Below, in pieces: positions 8,727 through 16,276 of a DNA stretch of 33,484 nt. The position numbers and the translations under genes were made by a program. Source of the DNA: UBA1368 sp964563125 (GTDB lineage Bacteria > Bacillota > Syntrophomonadia > Syntrophomonadales > Syntrophomonadaceae); contig CAZLVY010000020.1 in the NCBI GenBank assembly GCA_964563125.1, forward strand, positions 1 to 33,484, in the 5' to 3' direction. How positions within the stretch are numbered: position 1 is the stretch's first letter; each line of letters opens with the position of its first letter. The notes under the pieces are model-generated. The model was not told where the DNA came from. It saw only the letters and a program-made list of their open reading frames with translations, and did no database searches.

Positions 8727-9869
8727 TTATCCAAACAGGGTCAGAAGGAAGCCTGCAGCTACTGCTGATCCTATAACACCTGCAACGTTAGGTCCCATGG
8801 CATGCATAAGCAGGAAATTTGCCGGATTGGCCCTTTGACCTTCCATTTGGGATACCCTCGCCGCCATTGGAACTGCAGAAACACCTGCGGATCCAATGAG
8901 AGGATTAATTTTCCCGCCGGATATTAAGCACATGAGCTTGCCCAACAGCAATCCACCAATAGTACTAAATATGAACGCCATCAGTCCTAAAGCAACTATT
9001 TTAAGAGTTTCGGGTCTTAAAAATACTTCTGCAACAGCCGTAGCGCCTACGGTTGTTCCCAGGAAAATAGTAACGATATTAATAAGTGCGTTTTGTACGG
9101 TATCACTGAGCCTTTCTACCACTCCGGATTCTTTAAATAGATTACCCAGCATCAACATACCGATAAGTGGTGCAACCGAGGGAAGCAACATACAAACTAT
9201 AATAGTCACAACTATAGGAAATACGATTCGTTCAAGCTTAGAAACTTCTCTAAGCTGTACCATTTCAATTTCTCTTTCCTTTTTAGTGGTGAGAAGCCTC
9301 ATGATAGGTGGTTGAATCATGGGAATCAATGCCATATATGAATATGCTGCAATAGCTATGGCTGGAAGTAATTCCGGTGCCAGCTTCGATGTCAGGAAGA
9401 TTGCAGTTGGGCCATCAGCACCTCCAATAATAGCAATAGAGGCAGACTCCTTAGGATCGAAGCCCAGGAATATCGCAACAATAAAGGCTATGTAAATACC
9501 TAACTGTGCGGCCGCTCCCAGGAATAAGCTGGAAGGTCTGGCAATCAGAGGGCCGAAATCTGTCATGGCGCCAATGCCTAAAAATATCAGGGAAGGATAA
9601 ATTCCCAGTTTTACACCCTGATAAAGGTAATAAAGAAGTCCTCCTGCATCGGAATCTGTCGGTCCTGCCATAAGATTAGCCATAGGTAGGTTAGCAAGAA
9701 GCACACCAAATGCAATAGGCAAAAGCAGTAACGGTTCATACTTTTTCACGATCGCCATATAAATGAGAATACAAGCCACACAGATCATAATTAACTGCTG
9801 CCAGCTCATGGCCGGAAAACCAGAATTATTCCATATTTTCAAGAGTGTATCAACTAAAGAGTACGACAT
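8727..9869 (-). CDS. oadB: Sodium-translocating decarboxylase beta subunit
   Basis: A 380-residue, very hydrophobic membrane protein of the OadB/GcdB/MmdB family with about nine or more membrane segments. Conserved family stretches seen are GGADGPTAIFLTSKLAPELL, the GSAGVSAVPMAARVSQ region and the C-terminal MHAMGPNVAGVIGSAVAAG. The subunit decarboxylates carboxybiotin and moves sodium ions out of the cell. GGGGGG 6 bases before the ATG sets the start. It is the last gene of the operon, 12 bases after the biotin carrier. I use the oad name because the alpha subunit is OadA-like. Confidence 0.93.
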   Translation of the reverse strand: MSYSLVDTLLKIWNNSGFPAMSWQQLIMICVACILIYMAIVKKYEPLLLLPIAFGVLLANLPMANLMAGPTDSDAGGLLYYLYQGVKLGIYPSLIFLGIGAMTDFGPLIARPSSLFLGAAAQLGIYIAFIVAIFLGFDPKESASIAIIGGADGPTAIFLTSKLAPELLPAIAIAAYSYMALIPMIQPPIMRLLTTKKEREIEMVQLREVSKLERIVFPIVVTIIVCMLLPSVAPLIGMLMLGNLFKESGVVERLSDTVQNALINIVTIFLGTTVGATAVAEVFLRPETLKIVALGLMAFIFSTIGGLLLGKLMCLISGGKINPLIGSAGVSAVPMAARVSQMEGQRANPANFLLMHAMGPNVAGVIGSAVAAGFLLTLFG

Positions 9870-9881
9870 TATATCCCCCCA

Positions 9882-10268
9882 CTACTGCAGTGCAAGAAGG
9901 ATGTCACCTGTTGATACAGACGCTCCTTTAGCAACAATAATCTGAGAAACCACTCCATCTCTCGGAGCAGTAATCTCGTTTTCCATTTTCATGGCCTCAA
10001 GAATAAGTAAAACATCACCTTTTTTAACTGAATCACCTTGATGTACATTCACAGCAATGATACTGCCCGGCATCGGAGCCTTCAAAAGATCGACAGGGTT
10101 TGTACTATCTTGCGCTGCCGGCGCAGCAGGTTCCACAGGTGCAGCGGATACTGGTGCAGTTGTCTGTACTGGTACTACAAAAGCTTGAGTAGTCTTTATG
10201 ATACTTGCCTGTCCTTTTTCAACTTCAACTTCATAATTTTTATCATTGATGGTTACAATGTATTTCAT
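9882..10268 (-). CDS. Biotin carboxyl carrier protein of the decarboxylase
   Basis: A 128-residue biotin carrier. Residues 1-30 form a short N-terminal domain, 35-60 an Ala/Pro-rich flexible linker, and 62-128 the biotinyl/lipoyl-attachment fold. The modified lysine is K94 in EAMKMENEI. Here the carrier is a separate protein, as in methylmalonyl-CoA and glutaconyl-CoA decarboxylases, rather than fused to the alpha subunit. Start ATG 10268 has GGGGAGG nine bases before it. A longer frame to 10310 lacks one. Confidence 0.93.
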   Translation of the reverse strand: MKYIVTINDKNYEVEVEKGQASIIKTTQAFVVPVQTTAPVSAAPVEPAAPAAQDSTNPVDLLKAPMPGSIIAVNVHQGDSVKKGDVLLILEAMKMENEITAPRDGVVSQIIVAKGASVSTGDILLALQ

Positions 10269-10302
10269 TCCTATTACCTCCCCTTCGTAGGATTTATATG
10301 TT

Positions 10303-10635
10303 TTAATCAATTGCCTTAATCATTTTGAATTGCAGCTGGGACAGAGGAATTTGGGACTCATCGCTGACGATTGCCATAATCATGGCAGCCGTTTTTTCAT
10401 CAACACCCAAAAGCTTCAATTCACCTGCAGACCATCCTTCATCAACTGCTTCTTCAGATACAATAGATGCAAATGCGGTTTCTGCCTCAGTTGCTGCACC
10501 CGACTTATCTTGGAACGCCGTTATATATCCCAGAATCATAGACTGAATCTTTATCAATAAGCTCAGCAAAATAAGCACCGAAAACACAACAACTATCCCA
10601 AATAGGGCTACCATTAAGCTATCCTCAAAAGACAT
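10303..10635 (-). CDS. oadG: Sodium pump decarboxylase gamma subunit
   Basis: A 110-residue OadG-like subunit. Residues 1-7 are followed by one membrane helix (about 8-32, LMVALFGIVVVFSVLILLSLLI), then a polar linker and a small C-terminal helical domain. The gamma subunit anchors alpha to beta and aids assembly. GGAGGG five bases ahead selects ATG 10635 over the GTG two codons earlier. Identification rests on size, topology and position between alpha and the biotin carrier. Confidence 0.82.
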   Translation of the reverse strand: MSFEDSLMVALFGIVVVFSVLILLSLLIKIQSMILGYITAFQDKSGAATEAETAFASIVSEEAVDEGWSAGELKLLGVDEKTAAMIMAIVSDESQIPLSQLQFKMIKAID

Positions 10636-10646
10636 AAACACCCTCC

Positions 10647-12026
10647 TTAAGCTTTTGTTATGGTATAATTCACCTTTAAAGCAGCGCTTTCTTCTCTTTC
10701 CTTGAAGAATTTTTCAGCAATCTGCGGAAAGGCGATATAAGATAAGACATCTTCATCGCTATTAGCCATGCTGCCTATTTCTTTCTTTATCTTTTCAAAT
10801 CCGGGTTCCAGGGTGTCTGCAAATCTATGTGTTATTGGTTTTTCATCTCCCAGAACCATTTTAACAATCTGTGCATCCAATTCACCAGGAGCTTTGCCAT
10901 ATTCGCCTTTCAAGTACGACTTTACTTCCTTGGAAACGTTACTGTATCTTTCTCCCATCAGCACATTGTTGGTTGCCTGAACGCCAACTATTTGGCTCAT
11001 TGGGGTCACAAGAGGAGGGTATCCCAGCTCTTTTCTAACTCTGGGTATTTCCTGCAGTACTTCTGGCAATTTATCCAAATCATTTTGCTGCTTCAACTGG
11101 GCAATTAGATTTGAGATCATTCCGCCAGGCACCTGATAAACCAGCGCATCTGAATCTGTGCCAAGAACATAGGGCTCCAGCACGCCCGATTGAATAAATT
11201 TTTCTTTTATAGGTTTAAAGAAATCGTTAATTTCTTTAAGAATACTCTCATTGAGTCCTGTTTCATATCCTGACTGCTTTAATGCAAAATGCATGGATTC
11301 AGTGGCAGGTTGGGAGGTTCCGCCGGAAAAACTGGAAATTGCACAATCGATACCATCACAGCCAGCTTCAATGGCCTTGAAATAGGTAATCGGGGCTAGG
11401 CCTGTAGTAGAATGGGTATGAAGTATTATAGGTTTTTTGACCGTTTGCTTCAGAGCCTTGATTAATTCATAGGCTTCCTGTGGCCCTAGGATTCCTGACA
11501 TGTCCTTAATGCAGATGGAGTCAACGCCTATCCTTTCCAGCTGTTTTCCCATATTTACATAACTTTCAAGATTGTGAATGGGGCTTATTGTATAGCTAAT
11601 GGCACCCTGTGCGTGTCCACCACTTTTCAAGGTTTGATCGACTGCAACTTCAATATTGCTGAAATCATTAAGGGCATCAAATATTCTTATGATGTCTATT
11701 CCATTTTGAATAGAGTGTTTTACAAACTTTCTGACCACATCATCAGGGTAATGCTTGTAGCCCAATAGATTTTGGCCCCTTAAAAGCATCTGGAGCTTTG
11801 TATTTTGGATTTTTGATTTAATTTTTCTAAGTCTTTCCCATGGATCCTCACTTAAGTATCGGAGACAAGTGTCAAAAGTTGCCCCACCCCAGCATTCTAC
11901 TGAATAGTATCCAGCATTATCGATTTTTTCAAGAATTCTTTCAAAATCACTAAAAGGCATTCTAGTTGCAATCAAAGATTGATTTGCATCTCTTAAGACA
12001 GTTTCAGTGATATTTATCTTCTTCAT
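10647..12026 (-). CDS. oadA: Oxaloacetate decarboxylase alpha subunit (carboxyltransferase only)
   Basis: A 459-residue carboxyltransferase of the pyruvate carboxylase/OadA/transcarboxylase 5S family. A TIM barrel starts at the N-terminus (ETVLRDANQSLIATRM, metal ligand D13). The carbamylatable K174 is in CIKDMSGIL and the metal histidines are H203/H205 in LHTHSTTG. The conserved C-terminal extension is present, but the biotin domain found in Klebsiella OadA is missing and is supplied by the separate carrier gene. Oxaloacetate is the likeliest substrate from family; a related 2-oxo acid cannot be excluded. ATG 12026 is favoured by GGAG/GGGGG just upstream. It heads the operon alpha-gamma-carrier-beta. 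Confidence 0.9.
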   Translation of the reverse strand: MKKINITETVLRDANQSLIATRMPFSDFERILEKIDNAGYYSVECWGGATFDTCLRYLSEDPWERLRKIKSKIQNTKLQMLLRGQNLLGYKHYPDDVVRKFVKHSIQNGIDIIRIFDALNDFSNIEVAVDQTLKSGGHAQGAISYTISPIHNLESYVNMGKQLERIGVDSICIKDMSGILGPQEAYELIKALKQTVKKPIILHTHSTTGLAPITYFKAIEAGCDGIDCAISSFSGGTSQPATESMHFALKQSGYETGLNESILKEINDFFKPIKEKFIQSGVLEPYVLGTDSDALVYQVPGGMISNLIAQLKQQNDLDKLPEVLQEIPRVRKELGYPPLVTPMSQIVGVQATNNVLMGERYSNVSKEVKSYLKGEYGKAPGELDAQIVKMVLGDEKPITHRFADTLEPGFEKIKKEIGSMANSDEDVLSYIAFPQIAEKFFKEREESAALKVNYTITKA

Positions 12027-12401
12027 AACCCCCACTCCAATCTGCATTATTTTTATATTATTAGGGTAACGCCTAAAACGAACACACTCTGAAAAATATA
12101 AAAAATCCGGAGTCTACGCTCCAGATTCATTACCAAGAGCTGCATCGCCGCATTCTTAAAATCTTTCCGGGCGTTGTTGCAATAGGTTCTGAGTTTCTAT
12201 ACATACTGCAAGACTACTATGCTGTTTAGAAATACATAGAGATATTTTATCAATATATTTTCTATTTGTATACGATTTAAATATGTTACAGCTATAAGTT
12301 TAAGTAATAGTGGACATTTTGGATAAATGAAATGTTTATTTGTATAATAATAATGGTTAAAATAGGTATGTAAATGTTTTACGTTTACTATTAATTATAT
12401 T
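12027..12401 (-). promoter_or_regulatory. Long untranslated leader of the oad operon
   Basis: No protein gene is visible in the ~375 bases before oadA. On the minus strand the segment 12126-12240 is rich in short complementary stretches and ends in an intrinsic terminator at 12092-12125, still 66 bases before the oadA start. This is the layout of an attenuator or riboswitch. I could not match it to a known class. The far end is closed by the terminator of the upstream small gene, so transcription must start inside this gap. Confidence 0.45.
12092..12125 (-). terminator. Intrinsic terminator inside the oad leader
   Basis: On the minus strand, a 7-bp stem TCTGGAG / CTCCGGA (one T-G wobble) with a six-base loop is followed at once by TTTTTTATATTTTT. 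No upstream gene on this strand lacks its own terminator, so this one would act on the oadA leader itself. Confidence 0.65.
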
Positions 12402-12448
12402 AAAAAAGAGCTAAAATCACCCCATTATTCCAGGTAATTTTAGCTCTC
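12402..12448 (-). terminator. Terminator of the 72-residue protein gene
   Basis: Minus-strand stem AGAGCTAAAATTACC with a near-perfect partner ends in TTTTTTAA. It lies 80 bases after the stop of the small gene. Confidence 0.85.
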
Positions 12449-12527
12449 TATATTAGATCATTTAATTGTATTCATTGATTATTCTTAAAAACAAAAATCT
12501 CAAACGGTTCTGATGAAAGCACTTAAT

Positions 12528-12746
12528 CTAAAATAGTTTCTTCACAGAACCAAGTAACCCGCCTGCCTTATCTAAAGAAACTTTTGCTTTTATACCTTCA
12601 ATCAACGGATTTAGTTGATCATCCGGAAGGTCTACACCAATGACTGATTCTAAAGCTTTAACCGGATCACTGGAAAACTTGGACGCAAAATCCTTGTCCG
12701 CTTTTATTTTCTCCACAATTTCTTCTATTTTTTCTTTTATATCCAT
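12528..12746 (-). CDS. Small helical protein of unknown function
   Basis: A 72-residue, highly charged protein: an amphipathic helix (DIKEKIEEIVEKIKADKDFASKF), a turn with SDPVKALESVIGVDLPDDQLN, a second helix and a short tail with GGLLGSVKKLF. The DPVKAL..GVDLP pattern resembles Nif11/NHLP-type peptide leaders and a group of small clostridial proteins of unknown role. No biosynthetic enzyme lies nearby, so peptide-precursor function is not supported. AAGGAGAG eight bases ahead sets ATG 12746. It follows the ABC exporter on the same strand after a 184-base gap and has its own terminator. Confidence 0.7.
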   Translation of the reverse strand: MDIKEKIEEIVEKIKADKDFASKFSSDPVKALESVIGVDLPDDQLNPLIEGIKAKVSLDKAGGLLGSVKKLF

Positions 12747-12930
12747 TATTTTCTCTCCTTTCACTCCGAATTAAATTGTAAATAAATTCATTATCAACCA
12801 ATACTGTTTTAAGCAAATAATATATAAATATTATATCATGGACATCTTATACATATTATGATTAATTTCCTTATTTAAACGTTTATTTTATCATCTTTGG
12901 AAAAAGCCCCGCAGCAAACTCTTGAATCAA

Positions 12931-13737
12931 TCATATGCTAATATCGCGTTTTTCCATAAAAAGATAAGTGATCAAGATAAAAGTTGTTATTAGTAAGAAA
13001 GAGAGTATCAGGTAAATAGGAGCATAGATGCCTGTAGTTATAATCTCTGCTGCCGGGAAGTATTGAAATGGACTTAAGAATTTAAGGAAAACAATCTTGT
13101 CATATAAATCAATAGCTACCGAAATTAAAAATGTAGTCAATAGTATTGCTGCAGATACAGATGTGGCTTTTTTAATGTTTTGGCTGATAGAGGCAATACC
13201 GGCACCGATAGCTGCAAATAATAGCTGCAGAATAAATAGTGCAGCCATCAACCGCATAATGATCCCGGTTATCGGAGTTCCTTCATTAAATAAATTTACA
13301 AAAATAAGTGAAGCAAAAAGTGTAATCATATTAAGTATTGTGATATTTATTAGTACTGCAACTAATTTGGAGGTGATTATTTGCGTCCGCTTAACCGGAC
13401 GGGAGAATAAAAAATCGCCGGTTTTATCACGCTCTTCCTTGGCTACAATGACTGCCCCCAACATTATGGCATGAATTCCTGCTAAAAGCATGAAGTATAA
13501 ATAAAAAACAGCATAATACCCGGCAATTGTTGTCACATCAAGCTCCCCTAAACCGAGTATTGCTTTTACAGATGAAGGCAGCTGATCAAATAGTTGAGTT
13601 ATTTCCTGCCCGGCACCAGCAAACCCAGTATATTTGAGCATACCAGCATATATAAGAAATATCATACTCACGCTCCATGTAGCAAGGGATTTGAAATTGG
13701 CCTGCAGTTCTCTTTTTACAATATTTATTAAAACCAC
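12931..13737 (-). CDS. ABC-2 type transporter permease
   Basis: A 268-residue membrane protein with about six membrane helices and a large first external loop, typical of ABC-2 (BcrB/NosY-like) permeases. The conserved cytoplasmic KEERDKTGDFLFSRPVKRTQIITSKL stretch lies after the second helix. The apparent start is GTG at 13737, but AAGGAAG lies almost on it, so the start is uncertain by a few codons. It is the third gene of the ATPase-permease-permease cassette, 8 bases after its neighbour. The substrate is unknown; such cassettes commonly export peptides, antibiotics or lipids. Confidence 0.82.
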   Translation of the reverse strand: MVLINIVKRELQANFKSLATWSVSMIFLIYAGMLKYTGFAGAGQEITQLFDQLPSSVKAILGLGELDVTTIAGYYAVFYLYFMLLAGIHAIMLGAVIVAKEERDKTGDFLFSRPVKRTQIITSKLVAVLINITILNMITLFASLIFVNLFNEGTPITGIIMRLMAALFILQLLFAAIGAGIASISQNIKKATSVSAAILLTTFLISVAIDLYDKIVFLKFLSPFQYFPAAEIITTGIYAPIYLILSFLLITTFILITYLFMEKRDISI

Positions 13738-13745
13738 TTCCTTAA

Positions 13746-14543
13746 TTATACCGAGGGCATATCTCTTCTCTGGTATATCACATAAGTCAATCCTGTCAGT
13801 ATCGCAATAATAATAAAGTTAACAACTAATAAGAACATATCATAACTGACATTCTGAATAATCTGGCCCACATCAAAGTAAGCAAAGGGGGTAATATAAG
13901 TAAGTTTTGCGTCATTTATTGTCTGGTTTAGCATTTGAATAATAAAAAAAGCAAAAACCACTCCCATAGCTATAGGCAAAACCGTTTTAATCCTTTTCAC
14001 GACTACGGCTATAAAAATTCCAAGTGCGAAGAAAAAGAGCTGCACCTGGATCAGACTAAGGTTAATTAATAACAAGGCGGAGGTATTAAATTCTCCATTG
14101 CTATATATCTGCATAATGATATAAGAAACAATTATAAATATTATATTTTGGATTAGCAAATGGCTAAGTACTGAAAATATCTTGGCACTGACGATAGTTC
14201 TGCGGCTGACCGGTTTAGCTAACAGAAAGTCAGCGGTTTTCGAGCGTATTTCTTCTGAGAGCACTGACATGGCAGATTTAATGGAGTAAATTGAGCCTGC
14301 CAGTAAAACATAGACAAAAGTAAATCCGTAATAACCTAAAACATTAGCCAGATTAAGATTACTTAATCCCAGCGCCTGTATCAGTTCCGGCGGAAAGTTA
14401 TTCATTAGATTCTCGAAAACAGATATATCTTGTGTAAATGCCGGATACATCAGCATGAACATAAACAAGAGCAAAATGAGAGCCACTGTCCAATAAATCA
14501 TAGATAGCGCAGACATTTTAAGCTCTTGTGAGAAGATATTCAT
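13746..14543 (-). CDS. ABC-2 type transporter permease
   Basis: A 265-residue integral membrane protein with about six helices. It has the same layout as its downstream neighbour, including the cytoplasmic EEIRSKTADFLLAKPVSRRTIVSAK segment, so the two are diverged paralogues forming a heterodimeric channel. It begins four bases after the ATPase stop, implying translational coupling. Confidence 0.85.
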   Translation of the reverse strand: MNIFSQELKMSALSMIYWTVALILLLFMFMLMYPAFTQDISVFENLMNNFPPELIQALGLSNLNLANVLGYYGFTFVYVLLAGSIYSIKSAMSVLSEEIRSKTADFLLAKPVSRRTIVSAKIFSVLSHLLIQNIIFIIVSYIIMQIYSNGEFNTSALLLINLSLIQVQLFFFALGIFIAVVVKRIKTVLPIAMGVVFAFFIIQMLNQTINDAKLTYITPFAYFDVGQIIQNVSYDMFLLVVNFIIIAILTGLTYVIYQRRDMPSV

Positions 14544-14546
14544 GGG

Positions 14547-15431
14547 CTATTCTTCCCTTTCGTAGTAATGCATAAAAATTTCCTCCAGGACAGGTTCTTC
14601 AACAATTAAATTGCTAATTTTATGGTCATGGATTTTGGCAATCATTTGATTGATGTCACCTTTGAACAGGAAAGTATGGTTATTCCCGTTTACAGTTAGG
14701 TCTGCTACCCCATCCATATTGAAATAATCATTGCTGACTGTTTCATCCAGGTGGATTTTAAACTTTTTGTAGTTGTTTTCTTGCAGAGCTTTAATGTCTT
14801 CGATACTGATAATGCGCCCTTCTTTAATAATTGCCACCTGCGAACAGAGCTTTTGTACCTCGCTTAAAACATGAGAAGAAAATAGAACTGTAGCTCCATT
14901 CTGGTTTTCTTCGCGTATCAGGTTAAAGAATTTTTGCTGCATCAATGGATCCAAACCGCTGGTAGGTTCATCCAGAATAATCAAGCGGGGTTGATGCAAT
15001 AACCCTTGCACAATACCAACTTTCTTCTTATTGCCATAAGAGAGATCATCAATCTTTCGGTTTAGATCCAGATCCATAATCTCTGCTAATTTGGTAATCC
15101 GATTCTTGTCCACGTTTTTGTAAAAACTGGCTGAATACCTTAGCAAATCGATGACGCGCATATTGTCATAGTAAAAAACTTCCGACGGGAGGTAACCGAT
15201 ATCATGACGTATTTCCGGGCCATCCTTGATACAGTCTTTGCCAAATATCCTTGCATCTCCGCTGGTTGGGTAAATTAAGGACAGCAAGATACGAATGGTA
15301 GTTGATTTTCCGGCCCCATTAGGTCCTATAAAACCGTATATTTGGCCTTCCTGCACATTCAGGCTAACCTCGATGATGCCTCTCGATTTTCCATAATATT
15401 TGGTCAACTGGTTTATTTCAATTACATTCAT
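14547..15431 (-). CDS. ABC transporter ATP-binding protein
   Basis: A 294-residue ATPase: Walker A GPNGAGKST (36-44), signature LSYGNKKK (130-136, unusual against the common LSGGQ), Walker B LIILDEP (150-156) with the D-loop SGLD, then the switch histidine in FSSHVLSE. The C-terminal ~75 residues form the accessory domain common in BcrA-type exporters. It energises the two permeases behind it. A TATAAT lies ~30 bases before the ATG with GGGAGG as ribosome site, but no good -35 is visible. Confidence 0.92.
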   Translation of the reverse strand: MNVIEINQLTKYYGKSRGIIEVSLNVQEGQIYGFIGPNGAGKSTTIRILLSLIYPTSGDARIFGKDCIKDGPEIRHDIGYLPSEVFYYDNMRVIDLLRYSASFYKNVDKNRITKLAEIMDLDLNRKIDDLSYGNKKKVGIVQGLLHQPRLIILDEPTSGLDPLMQQKFFNLIREENQNGATVLFSSHVLSEVQKLCSQVAIIKEGRIISIEDIKALQENNYKKFKIHLDETVSNDYFNMDGVADLTVNGNNHTFLFKGDINQMIAKIHDHKISNLIVEEPVLEEIFMHYYEREE

Positions 15432-15594
15432 AAAAGACCTCCCGCTGGATATATATTATAGTCTGCAATTAGCACAGCTCCTATACTTATGTGATCATGA
15501 ACCCGGAGAGGTTTAACACCCCATAGTATGAGAGTATTAAAGCAACCGATTGATATGTACAAATCTTACTATACTGCGAAAAAATTCTATGAAA

Positions 15595-15623
15595 AAGGTC
15601 AGGCAAAAACTTTACCTGACCTT
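15595..15623 (-). terminator. Terminator after iorB, GGTCAGG family
   Basis: On the minus strand, stem AAGGTCAGGTAAA pairs with TTTGCCTGACCTT (one wobble) around a three-base loop and continues into a T-rich tract (TTTTTCATAGAATTTTTT). It ends the iorAB unit and is the third copy of the hairpin seen at 475 and 3503. Confidence 0.75.
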
Positions 15624-15662
15624 CTAATTCTACCTTCAACATATTTTTATTGCCCTTAATAT

Positions 15663-15691
15663 GGAAGCAAAAAGAACGTCCCCTTGCTTCC
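15663..15691 (-). repeat. REP-like palindrome at the iorB stop
   Basis: A perfect 8-bp inverted repeat, GGAAGCAA / TTGCTTCC, has a 13-base loop containing GAACGTCCCC. It touches the iorB stop codon. I have seen similar GTCCCC..GCTTCC palindromes as dispersed REP-like units in other genomes, but only one copy is in this window. Confidence 0.4.
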
Positions 15692-16272
15692 TATACTAGT
15701 ATGCGTCCTTCATTAAAGGCTTGCAGGTTGACTTGCAGTGCTTTAGCGGGAACGATGGCGGTGATGGCTTTTTCCACTTCTTCAGCGGGGATGCCGATAG
15801 CGGAGCTTAGCATTCCGACCAGGACTACATTGGCAACGCGGACGTTACCACAATGGTTGGCAATGTCTGTAGCGTCAACAATGACTGTTTTGGGCAGCAT
15901 TGCAGCTATTTTTTCATGAATTTCATCAGGGTACTTTTCTTTACCGCTCATGACCGGCAAGGGGTTGACTCTTTCATTATTTATGATTACCATGCCGTCC
16001 GGTTTTAAATAGTCCAACCAGCGGGCAGCTTCAATTTTTTCAAAAGCTAAAATTATGTCTGCTTCACCTTTATTAATAATAGGTGAATAAACTTTTTTAC
16101 CGTAGCGAACCTGGGAAACTACACTGCCTCCCCTTTGTGCCATGCCATGGATTTCCGATACTTTAACATCAAATCCCAATTGCACGGCTACCTGAGCAAT
16201 AATGCGACTGGTAAGCAAGGTGCCCTGACCGCCAACTCCAACTATCAAGATGTTAGTTACTTTGTCCTGCAT
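15691..16272 (-). CDS. iorB: Indolepyruvate:ferredoxin oxidoreductase beta subunit
   Basis: A 193-residue gamma-domain-type subunit of 2-oxoacid:ferredoxin oxidoreductases. Seen are VGVGGQGTLLTSRIIAQVA (nucleotide-binding loop) and EIHGMAQRGGSVVSQVRYG. With IorA it converts aryl pyruvates, CoA and oxidised ferredoxin to aryl-acetyl-CoA, CO2 and reduced ferredoxin. It starts four bases after the iorA stop. Confidence 0.92.
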   Translation of the reverse strand: MQDKVTNILIVGVGGQGTLLTSRIIAQVAVQLGFDVKVSEIHGMAQRGGSVVSQVRYGKKVYSPIINKGEADIILAFEKIEAARWLDYLKPDGMVIINNERVNPLPVMSGKEKYPDEIHEKIAAMLPKTVIVDATDIANHCGNVRVANVVLVGMLSSAIGIPAEEVEKAITAIVPAKALQVNLQAFNEGRILV

Positions 16273-16276
16273 CTTC

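Noticed and set aside
12528..12746. RiPP precursor peptide with GG cleavage site
   Set aside because: The GG is only nine residues from the C-terminus and no maturation enzyme is present nearby.
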